From positions 1-38,184 of the forward strand of contig CAYYZY010000063.1 of the NCBI GenBank assembly GCA_964475955.1: a stretch of 38,184 nt of DNA. The letters run 5' to 3'. The DNA comes from DATKZH01 sp964475955 (GTDB lineage Bacteria; Planctomycetota; Planctomycetia; Pirellulales; Thermoguttaceae). Position 1 is the first letter of the stretch. The number at the start of each line of letters is the position of its first letter. Positions 16,526-23,903 of the stretch are shown here, piece by piece. The translations under genes and the position numbers were made by a program. The notes beneath the pieces are model-generated. The model saw only the letters and a program-made list of their open reading frames with translations. It was not told where the DNA came from and did no database searches.

Positions 16526-17203
16526 CTACCTTTCCAGCAGATCGAACCGCCACTCGCCCCGCTCGCTTCGCGTGCCTTGGAGGCGAAAGCGTGCGCCCAA
16601 GGCGGTGGACCGCTGAAAGCCGTCGGCGTCGGCCGCGACGGGCTCGAAGCTCGATTCCCCGCGGCGGTGAATCCGGAAGGTGATTTCCGGCCCCCGGGCA
16701 TCCGCCAGCCAGTACTCGCCGACGCCGCCGTGGAAGTAGGCTTCCGGCAGACGGTGCATGTCCTTGTTGACCGAAGAGTCGCTGACGATCTCGACGATCA
16801 GGTCGGGTGCGCCTTCCACCTCCACGTACCGGCCAAGCTGGCCGCTCGACTTGGCGATCAGCCGCACCTGCCCACGGGCGATCGCCGCGTGCGACAGGAA
16901 CACCAGGTCGGGCTCGGTCGACAGGTCGGCTTGGGGCATGGAGACACGCGTCCGGTCGGAGAAGAGGTGGCCCAGGTCGCCTGTCTTCACCCGCTCGCTC
17001 AGCACCCGAATCAGCTCGATCTTCAGCGCCCCGTGACAGAAGAGATCTTCGGGCGACATGTCTACCTCGATGCGACCTGCAATGTAGTCGATCCTGCCCT
17101 GTTCGGGGAAGACGGGAGACGTGGCCCACGCCCGGAAGTCGATAAGCGAAAGGAGATCCATGGGAATCTCGATCCGATCCTCCAGCACGAGTGTATTTCC
17201 CAT
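16526..17203 (-). CDS. Uma2-family putative restriction endonuclease-fold protein
   Basis: 225 residues from the ATG at 17203; an in-frame ATG at 17251 would add 16 residues. The core has the Uma2 PD-(D/E)XK pattern: DYIAGRIEVDMSP, TEPDLVFLS, PDLIVEIVSDSSVNKD and GVGEYWLAD. The D...E-x-V pattern supplies the expected metal-binding acidic residues. Uma2 proteins occur in large families in cyanobacteria and planctomycetes; their role is unproven despite the nuclease fold. It is probably monocistronic, with 293 bp and 311 bp of empty sequence on either side. Confidence 0.88.
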   Translation of the reverse strand: MGNTLVLEDRIEIPMDLLSLIDFRAWATSPVFPEQGRIDYIAGRIEVDMSPEDLFCHGALKIELIRVLSERVKTGDLGHLFSDRTRVSMPQADLSTEPDLVFLSHAAIARGQVRLIAKSSGQLGRYVEVEGAPDLIVEIVSDSSVNKDMHRLPEAYFHGGVGEYWLADARGPEITFRIHRRGESSFEPVAADADGFQRSTALGARFRLQGTRSERGEWRFDLLER

Positions 17204-17514
17204 AGCGTGGCCTCGCGTACAGACGCCCATCGAAGGCAATCGAAGGCGCAACCTGGACCTTCACCTGTCTCCATGGTAACGCGCTGGGGCCCTCGCGGCA
17301 AACCCCGTTCACGGCCGGGCGCACGGGCTCTTGCTGTACCACCTTGTGTTGGATTCAATCGGCACCGAGAGCGGCGCCGGGATGGGGCTTCCACGGCCGG
17401 GTTTCGCAGGCCGAGTCAACGTCTTCCCAATACGCGGCGGCCGCCCTATCCTGCACCGGACAACGGGGAACCCGCCCAGCCCTCGGGGCCCCACGCCGAA
17501 GACAGCCGTGTACG
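17204..17514. other. 311-bp spacer between two minus-strand genes
   Basis: No coding signature and no strong promoter. The short direct repeat ATCGAAGGC occurs twice near 17230-17248. Confidence 0.5.
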
Positions 17515-18432
17515 TCACTCGAACTTCCCGTCGTCCTGCCGCCCGAAGCCCTCGATGCGCGGCCGGCCCGACGCGTCGAGCGTGACGATCGCGTAGGCGT
17601 TGTTCTTCACGGTCGGGCCTTCGACCATCGCCCGCAGCGTCACGTAGTGGACGCCGCCGATTTGGACATATCCGCCCGAGTGCTTATGACCCTGGAACAC
17701 GGCCACGACGTTGCCGGCCTCTTCCAGGATGCGACGCACCACGGGAGCGTTCTTCACCCCGTGCGGGTCGGTCTCGTCGTCGAGGTTCTGGTGCACGAAG
17801 ACGAAGCTCCTCCGCGCGGCCGCTTGGTGGAGGTCGTCGGCCAGCCACTGCTGCTCCGGGCGGGGGATCCAGGTATCGGTCCAGGAAAAGTTGCCGGCGG
17901 CGTAGGGCGTGCCGTCGCGGCGGAAGTTGGCGTCGAGCACCACGAAGTGGAACCCGCCGCAGTCGAACGAGTAGAAGCTCTTCTTCACCCGGGCGCCGCC
18001 ACGGGCGAGGAATTCGTCCTTGGCCAGGGCATTCAGGCAGTGGTTACCCAACACGTAGTGCCGCGGCCCGCGAAAGACCCCGTAGACCTCGTCGGCCGCG
18101 CGCAGGTGTTCGAGTTCCGCCTGCTTCGACGGCCCGGAGTCGATCAGGTCGCCCAGCTCGACTGCGAAGGCGACTTTGCGCCGGCTGAACGTGTCGACGG
18201 CCGCCCGAAGCTTGGCGAGCGAGTCGCGGTAGTGGCGCGAGCCGCGCGGGGGTGCGTCGGCGTAGTGGACGTCGGTCACGACGCCGAAGGCGAGCGCCGG
18301 TTCGTCTCCCTCGCCGGCGCACAGGCCCCGGCGCGGCGCCAACAGCCCGGCGGCGCCGAAACCGAGCGCGGCGCCGGCCGTCGTGAGGAAGCGACGTCGA
18401 GTAGGATCTTCGGTTGGTGAACGGTCGGTCAT
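17515..18432 (-). CDS. Exported calcineurin-like metallophosphoesterase
   Basis: 305 residues from the ATG at 18432; the 62 extra residues upstream are an unlikely arginine-rich extension. A twin-arginine signal (RRRFLTTAGAAL) starts at about residue 12. All metal-ligand motifs are present in order: DVHYA, GDLID, GNHC, FVHQN and GHKHSG. It resembles ADP-ribose/CDP-alcohol-type phosphohydrolases and the alkaline-phosphatase-like exported phosphoesterases of planctomycetes. The substrate cannot be read. The 231-bp spacer upstream holds short direct repeats. Confidence 0.92.
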   Translation of the reverse strand: MTDRSPTEDPTRRRFLTTAGAALGFGAAGLLAPRRGLCAGEGDEPALAFGVVTDVHYADAPPRGSRHYRDSLAKLRAAVDTFSRRKVAFAVELGDLIDSGPSKQAELEHLRAADEVYGVFRGPRHYVLGNHCLNALAKDEFLARGGARVKKSFYSFDCGGFHFVVLDANFRRDGTPYAAGNFSWTDTWIPRPEQQWLADDLHQAAARRSFVFVHQNLDDETDPHGVKNAPVVRRILEEAGNVVAVFQGHKHSGGYVQIGGVHYVTLRAMVEGPTVKNNAYAIVTLDASGRPRIEGFGRQDDGKFE

Positions 18433-18584
18433 TGCGGTCTCCGGGAAACGGGGGTTGTGGAGTCTTCGTTGCGGCCCGGTTCCCAGGCTTCCCTTTTGGG
18501 AACGAGGGGAAAAGCTGGACCTGGGGAACGAGGGGCCAACACGTCGCGACGCGAAGCGTCCGGGAAGTACGTGACGACGCGAAG

Positions 18585-18625
18585 CATCGTCACGATGGGC
18601 AACGCGTAACATCGTCACGATGGGC
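18585..18625. repeat. tandem CATCGTCACGATGGGC repeat
   Basis: Two exact copies of CATCGTCACGATGGGC (18585-18600 and 18610-18625) separated by nine bases. ATCGTCACGAT is itself nearly palindromic. Lies between two minus-strand genes. Confidence 0.6.
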
Positions 18626-18663
18626 GATGGGCAAAACCGACCCTCGCCACTTCCTGCTTCGCA

Positions 18664-20055
18664 TCACTCTTCCGACGACCGCCCGACCTTCTCGGCCGTC
18701 TCGCGGACCTTGGCGAGGACGACGTCTTGGGCCTCCGGGGCGAAAAAACCGACTTCGCCGATCAGCCCGCGGGTCTCGTAGCCGCCCTCGGCGAGGACCT
18801 TCTTGGTGGGGAGGTAGCCGAAGTCGTCGTTCGTGTAGCCGGCCAACCAGAGCTTGCGGTGGCCGATCGCGTCTTCCACGAGCGGGACGTAACCGCCCAC
18901 CACCTCGCCGGGAAGCCCGACCAGCGTCAGGTCGTCGCCGAACTGCCAGACGGCGATCGGCGCCCGATACTCCGTCGGCAGCGACTCGCCCCGGTCGACC
19001 GCCTCGATCATCTTCCGGTAGTTGTACGCCAGGTAGCCCGGCCCGTCGACCAACTTCTCCAACTCCTCGCGCGGCGGCACGGGCGCAAGCGGCAGATCGG
19101 CGTGCTCCAAGGCCACGCGAAGCGGCCCCCGCACCGGGTCGAGCTTCTCCCCGGCCACGCGGCACACCTCCGCCCCGAGGCTTTGCCCGTTCTGCCGGGC
19201 GGCCTCGAGCGTGCCGCGCGGATAGGGATTCGCGCTGCCGCCGCAGCCGATCATGAACATCGCCTGCACCCCCGGGTGTTGCTGTTCCACGTACGCCTGG
19301 GCGAACCCCGCATAGTCGCCCGCCAACTCGAAGTGCTTGCCCGTCAGCGTCGTGTTGTGACACGCACAGCCGAACACCAGCGCCCGGAGCTTACCCTCCG
19401 GCGAGTCGACGCGGAGCACGGGCACGCTGCGGTCGACGTAGCCGCGCGGGTTGAAGCCGAGCCGCACGCCCCGCTCGGTGAACTCGCGCCGGTTCATCAC
19501 GATGTGCGTCACGCCGATCCCCCACGAGAGGCGCGCGGGCTTCAGATCGGCCAGCGCTTCGGCGGCGATCGTCGCCAACGTGTCGGCCAGACGCTCGGCG
19601 TACCGATGCACGCGCTCGGCCTCCTCGCCTTCGAGCCCGTAGCCGGTCGCGCCCGGGATGCCGATGACCGGGCCGGTGTGGGTGTGCGACGGGTTCAGCA
19701 GGATCTGCTTTCGCTCGAGCCCGGTCTTGTCGATGATCCGCGTCGCGACGAAGTCCTCCACGCGGGCGTTGAAGCCGATCACGTCGGCCGTCAGGAGCAC
19801 GGCCCGCTCGCCCGACGCATCCTCAAGGGCCATCGCCTTGGCGTGAAGATCGGCCAACACGCCTTGCGAGGGGGTCTTGCGCGAGCCGTAGCCAGCCATC
19901 CGGATGGGCTCCTCGGGCGTGATCTTCGCTTGGGCAAGGCCGACGCGGAGGTCCGTCTCCTCGGCACGCGCGTCGCCGAGGCAACAAGCCGTCGCGGCGA
20001 CGAAGGCGAGCGTCCAGAAAGCCGCACGATCCGGCCGCCGTGGCGTTGCACACAT
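18664..20055 (-). CDS. Neutral/alkaline ceramidase-family exported hydrolase
   Basis: 463 residues from the ATG at 20055, which has AAGGAG upstream and begins a signal peptide (FWTLAFVAATACCLGDARA). It matches the N-terminal catalytic domain of the neutral/alkaline non-lysosomal ceramidase family: GLAQAKITPEEPIRMAGYGSR, zinc-ligand SHTHTGP near residues 120-126, the second histidine in CACHNTTL near 229, and CGGSANPYPRG near 270, aligned with the catalytic-serine GDVSPN motif. Full ceramidases are about 650-700 residues with a C-terminal domain; that domain is missing here, as is common in planctomycetal members, so substrate (N-acyl amide or ester) is uncertain. It is divergently oriented from the Hint-domain gene. 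Confidence 0.88.
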   Translation of the reverse strand: MCATPRRPDRAAFWTLAFVAATACCLGDARAEETDLRVGLAQAKITPEEPIRMAGYGSRKTPSQGVLADLHAKAMALEDASGERAVLLTADVIGFNARVEDFVATRIIDKTGLERKQILLNPSHTHTGPVIGIPGATGYGLEGEEAERVHRYAERLADTLATIAAEALADLKPARLSWGIGVTHIVMNRREFTERGVRLGFNPRGYVDRSVPVLRVDSPEGKLRALVFGCACHNTTLTGKHFELAGDYAGFAQAYVEQQHPGVQAMFMIGCGGSANPYPRGTLEAARQNGQSLGAEVCRVAGEKLDPVRGPLRVALEHADLPLAPVPPREELEKLVDGPGYLAYNYRKMIEAVDRGESLPTEYRAPIAVWQFGDDLTLVGLPGEVVGGYVPLVEDAIGHRKLWLAGYTNDDFGYLPTKKVLAEGGYETRGLIGEVGFFAPEAQDVVLAKVRETAEKVGRSSEE

Positions 20056-20164
20056 TGGGGGGCTCCTTTTGCTGGAAGGCGCTTGGCTCGCGAGAACTCG
20101 AAACCTGGTGCAAAGCGCCGGCAAGGGAAATGGTTGCTTCCGGCGAACTGTTGCGACGTGCCCC

Positions 20165-20189
20165 CCAGCATACCTGTGGGCCATGCTGG
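20165..20189. repeat. short hairpin in divergent promoter region
   Basis: CCAGCAT (20165-20171) pairs with ATGCTGG (20183-20189). It lies in the 269-bp region between the divergent ceramidase-like and Hint genes and might be an operator-like site. Confidence 0.35.
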
Positions 20190-20236
20190 CCGGCAAGCGA
20201 TTGCCCCTTCGGCAGGGGGGGCGCAAGTCCCGGCGG

Positions 20237-20265
20237 TTGACGTCCTCGAGTCATTTCGGTAGAAA
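20237..20265 (+). promoter_or_regulatory. candidate promoter of the Hint-domain gene
   Basis: TTGACG at 20237-20242 and TAGAAA at 20260-20265 are 17 bp apart, with the start codon at 20325. Five and four positions match the sigma-70 consensus. Confidence 0.5.
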
Positions 20266-20324
20266 GGATGTGGGGACGAAGCTCTCTATCTTGTAACCCA
20301 AGGGTAGGGGAAAGGAGCGGTTCG

Positions 20325-22589
20325 ATGAGAAACCATTTCGCGGTTGCCGCTCTGGTGGGGGTGTTGCTGGGGACGTTGGGGGTTCTGGTGTCGACTGGGT
20401 GGGCCGCGCGGCCGGGGGAAGAGGGTGAGCCCGGCTCAACCCCGGAGCAACTCGTAGCCAAAGCACTGGAGGCCGAAGCCGCCGGCGATCTGGCCCACCG
20501 AGAAGACCTGCTCCGCGAGGCGCTGGGGCTCGATTCGCAGTGTCCTGCCGCCCACTGGCTGTTGGCGCACGTTTACGTACATGGCGAGTGGATCACGGTC
20601 GAGGAGGCCGCACGACGGGCCCGGGCCGACGAGCGCCTGGCCGAGTACCGGCGTCTGCGGGAAACGCACGCGGGCACGCCCGCCGGCGAGCTTGCCTTGG
20701 CCCGGTTCTGCCGCGACCACGACCTGCCGGCCGAGGCGAAGGTGCATTGGCTGCACGTGGTCCAGTTGCAGCCGAACCACGAAGAGGCGCTCCGCAGCCT
20801 GGGGGCCCGGTGGCACGGGGGGCGATTACGTCTGCCCGAGGAGGTCGAGCGGGCCGACCAACGCCGGGCCGAGGCGAGGCAGTCGCGCGGCGAGCGCGAC
20901 CGGGCGTTCAAGCGGTGGGAGAAGCACTGGACGCCCCGCGTCCAGCGCTGGTTGCGGATGGCCAGGAAAAGCGCGCCGGGACTCGCCCGGAGGATCGACG
21001 ACGACCTGCGCGTCGTCGACAAGCTGGGGTCGACCCCCACCCCGATGATCGCGCTCGACCGCACCATGCGGAAGCTGTGCGACGGACACGATGAGCGAGA
21101 GGTCGCCGTCTACCGGGACGTCAGCCTGAAGCTGGTCGGAGTCCTCGACGCGACCCCGCCCAGCTCGCCGCGACCGGCCCACCAGGCGCTCGGCCGCCCC
21201 TCTGGCGAGGATCGCTCCTCGGTCAGCCGAGCCCTGTTGTCCTCGGCAGGCCTGGCCGACTACGCGGTCAGTCACCCCGTCGACGACGTGCGCAAGGCGG
21301 CCGCCGAGGCCCTGGGAAAACGCCCGATGCCGACCTACGTGCCCCTGCTCTTGGCGCGGCTGGCCACGCCCATGGAAGCCGCGTTCTCCGTGGTGAGCTA
21401 CGGCGACGGCCACGTGAGCTTGTACCACGCGTTTTCGCGCGAGGGGCTCGACGCCGACTACTACGAGACCACGTCGCAGACGAGGTACGTGCAAGGAACG
21501 CCGTCCTTCGACGTCCCCCCGGCAAGCCCGGATGTCCCCGATTGGGCCCGCGACGTCGATGTGAACGACACGGTCACGGAGTACCGCGACGGGGAGCTGT
21601 TCTATGAGCACAGCCTCAAGGACTACGTCGACAGGACCATGGCCTCCGACGCCCGGTACAATGCGATCTCGGAAGGGATTCGTCAGACGAGGTCGATGGC
21701 GACTCGCGCCGCGGCGTCGGCGGCCAGCGAGGCGGCGCGCCGCCGGGCGCTGGCCGGCGCGACGGTCGCGCAGGACCAGGTGCGACGGGCCAACCTCGCG
21801 ATCGAGCAGCGCAACCGGCGGGTCTTCGAGGCGCTGCGTCGGGCGACCGGCGTCGACGCGGGCGAGAAGGCCACCGATTGGTGGGCCTGGTGGCGCCACT
21901 GGTGGCACGAGCACTACGAGTTGGACGGCGCCCACGACGCCCCCTCCACGGAGGAAATAGGTCATAAGCCCGTCTACCACGCACACTACTGGAGTAATAC
22001 GTACGCCCAAATGCCATCCACGTCGGGCTCGGGCGGCCCCGTGCGGCAGTCGCTTCCCGCGTCGCGGCCCCCCAGCGTGGTCAACTCCTGCTTCGCTCGC
22101 GGCACCAAGGTCTGGACCGTGACCGGGCCGGCCCCGATCGAGGAGATCCGGGTGGGCGACCGCGTGCTTTCGCAGAACACGATGACCGGCGAGCTGGCCT
22201 ACAAGCCGGTGCTCCAGACCACGATCCGCCGCCCTTCGCCGATGGTGAAAATCTCCATGAGCCCCGACCCCCTCGAGACGACCCGGGGCCACATGGTCTT
22301 CACCGCCGGCCGAGGTTGGGTCATGGCCAAGGACCTCCGGGACGGCGAGCTTTTGCACACGGCCGGCGGCGCCGTGCGCATCGATCGGGTGGAACAGACC
22401 GGCCCGCCGGGGCCGTGGTACGAGCAAGTCGACGAAGACCCCGACGCGGCCTTTGGCTACGGGTCGGCCTACAACCTGGTGGTGGACGGGTTCCACACGT
22501 TCTTCGTCGGCACCGCCCGGGTCCTCGTCCACGACAACACCCTCTTCGGCCGCCCCTACGCCGCCGTGCCGGGCCTGCCGGCGTATTGA
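20325..22589 (+). CDS. Secreted protein with C-terminal self-processing-type Hint domain
   Basis: 754 residues from the ATG at 20325, preceded by AAAGGAGCG. Signal peptide: FAVAALVGVLLGTLGVLVSTGWA. Residues about 45-160 are helical and TPR-like; a HEAT-like unit (SHPVDDVRKAAAEALGKR) occurs near 325-345. The last part, Cys589 to Asn738, is a Hint domain: it starts NSCFARGTKVWTV, has block-B TTRGH, ends HTFFVG...VLVHDNT, and is about 150 residues, as in pretoxin-Hint and intein-like domains. Only 16 residues (TLFGRPYAAVPGLPAY) follow, so there is no toxin or other cargo. The Cys, Thr-x-x-His and terminal Asn needed for autocleavage are present. The biological role in planctomycetes is not established. 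Confidence 0.9.
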   Translation: MRNHFAVAALVGVLLGTLGVLVSTGWAARPGEEGEPGSTPEQLVAKALEAEAAGDLAHREDLLREALGLDSQCPAAHWLLAHVYVHGEWITVEEAARRARADERLAEYRRLRETHAGTPAGELALARFCRDHDLPAEAKVHWLHVVQLQPNHEEALRSLGARWHGGRLRLPEEVERADQRRAEARQSRGERDRAFKRWEKHWTPRVQRWLRMARKSAPGLARRIDDDLRVVDKLGSTPTPMIALDRTMRKLCDGHDEREVAVYRDVSLKLVGVLDATPPSSPRPAHQALGRPSGEDRSSVSRALLSSAGLADYAVSHPVDDVRKAAAEALGKRPMPTYVPLLLARLATPMEAAFSVVSYGDGHVSLYHAFSREGLDADYYETTSQTRYVQGTPSFDVPPASPDVPDWARDVDVNDTVTEYRDGELFYEHSLKDYVDRTMASDARYNAISEGIRQTRSMATRAAASAASEAARRRALAGATVAQDQVRRANLAIEQRNRRVFEALRRATGVDAGEKATDWWAWWRHWWHEHYELDGAHDAPSTEEIGHKPVYHAHYWSNTYAQMPSTSGSGGPVRQSLPASRPPSVVNSCFARGTKVWTVTGPAPIEEIRVGDRVLSQNTMTGELAYKPVLQTTIRRPSPMVKISMSPDPLETTRGHMVFTAGRGWVMAKDLRDGELLHTAGGAVRIDRVEQTGPPGPWYEQVDEDPDAAFGYGSAYNLVVDGFHTFFVGTARVLVHDNTLFGRPYAAVPGLPAY

Positions 22590-22615
22590 CCAGCCTCACT
22601 CGTCCGGCCGTGGGT

Positions 22616-22675
22616 GGGTCCAAAACCAGTAGGCGGGGTCCAAAACCCGTAGGCTGGGTCCAAAACCAGTCGGGT
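22616..22675. repeat. three tandem 20-bp repeats
   Basis: Three units beginning GGGTCCAAAACC at 22616, 22636 and 22656, with only a few differences, then a diverged piece starting GGGTCGACG. The array sits between the Hint gene stop and the convergent CorA gene. There are no spacers, so it is not a CRISPR array. Confidence 0.85.
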
Positions 22676-22729
22676 GGGTCGACGCACGAGACCCAAGCGC
22701 ATTGCTGGAAATGCGGGGTGAGGCTCCGC

Positions 22730-23833
22730 TCAATCCCTCCCCAGCCACCCCCGGCGCCAGAAGTACCAGAGTTGGGCGGCGGCGACCGCGGCCATGGCGG
22801 CCAGGGCGAGCGGGTAGCCGAACGGCCAGCTCAGCTCGGGCATGTTCCAGCGAGAGGCCCCGGTGTCGAAGTTCATGCCGTACACGCCGGCGACAAAGCT
22901 CAGCGGGATAAAGATCGTGGCTATGATCGTAAGCACCTTCATCACCTCGCTCATCCGGTTGTTGACCGCCGAAAGGTAGTAGTCGCGCAGGTCGGAGCAC
23001 ATCTCGCGGCAGGTCTCCACCAGGTCGATGATCTGGAGCGTGTGGTCGTAGCAGTCGCGGAGGAAGACCCGGGTGACGTCGGAGATGAGCGGGTTGGCGT
23101 CGCGCACCAACTCGGCGATGCCGTCCCGAAGCGGCCAGATCGCCCGGCGAAGCAGCAACAGGTCGCTTCGCATCCGGTGGATCTGCATGATGGTGTCGGG
23201 CGCGGGTCGGGTGGAGATCTGCTCGTCGAGTCGGTCGAGCGCCTCGCCGTACTGCTCGAGGGCGGGGAAGTAGGCGTCGAGGACGGCGTCCAACAGGGCG
23301 TAGGCCAGGTAGTCGGGCCCCGATTGCCGGATTTGCCCCTTGCGATGCAGGAGCCGGCGGCGGACCGGGCCAAAACAGTCGCCCGGCCGCTCCTGGAAGG
23401 TGAGCACGAAGTTCGTGCCCAAAAAGAGGCTCATCTGTTCGGTGTCGAGGTCGTCGCCGGTGGTGAGCATTCGGGCGACGACGAACAGGTACCGGTCGTA
23501 GTCCTCGACCTTGGCGCGCTGGTGCGTGTTGACGACGTCTTCCAGGGCCAGCGGATGGAGGTGGAACATCTCGCCCAGCCGCCGGATCGTTTCCGCGTCG
23601 CCGAGACCCTGGACGTCGACCCAGGTCACCGGGCGCGCGCCGACGAACCGGGCCAGGGCGTCGAGATCGTCGATCTCCCGCTCTTCCAGGCCGTCGGGCC
23701 CGTAGCTGAGGACGCGGACCGTCGGCCGCGCCGCCTGGGGATCGATCGCGACGGTTCCCGGCGTGGTTCCCGGCGCCGTGCGGCGGCGGAATCGGAGGTT
23801 CACGCGCATGCGTTTGCCGAGTGCAACGTTCAT
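22730..23833 (-). CDS. corA: CorA-family magnesium/cobalt channel
   Basis: 367 residues, normal for CorA. The long N-terminal cytoplasmic domain includes WVDVQGLGD and FHLHPLALEDVVNTHQRAKVEDYDRYLFVVARM, both typical. The long stalk helix leads to two C-terminal membrane segments. The signature YGMNF (about 317-321) lies at the end of the first, and the outer loop continues toward WPFGYP. A basic C-terminus (WYFWRRGWLGRD) is cytoplasmic. GGGAGA lies upstream of the start. The adjacent MscK-like channel is on the same strand just 70 bp upstream, suggesting shared response to ionic or osmotic stress, though this is inference. Confidence 0.95.
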   Translation of the reverse strand: MNVALGKRMRVNLRFRRRTAPGTTPGTVAIDPQAARPTVRVLSYGPDGLEEREIDDLDALARFVGARPVTWVDVQGLGDAETIRRLGEMFHLHPLALEDVVNTHQRAKVEDYDRYLFVVARMLTTGDDLDTEQMSLFLGTNFVLTFQERPGDCFGPVRRRLLHRKGQIRQSGPDYLAYALLDAVLDAYFPALEQYGEALDRLDEQISTRPAPDTIMQIHRMRSDLLLLRRAIWPLRDGIAELVRDANPLISDVTRVFLRDCYDHTLQIIDLVETCREMCSDLRDYYLSAVNNRMSEVMKVLTIIATIFIPLSFVAGVYGMNFDTGASRWNMPELSWPFGYPLALAAMAAVAAAQLWYFWRRGWLGRD

Positions 23834-23903
23834 CGTGGGTCTCCCGTGCGTGGCCTGTTTCGCGGGGCCTCGCCCTCGGGCTATCCCGGGGCCGCCCCGT
23901 CGG

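Noticed and set aside
22616..22675. CRISPR array
   Set aside because: The three 20-bp units are directly adjacent without spacers and no cas genes are present.
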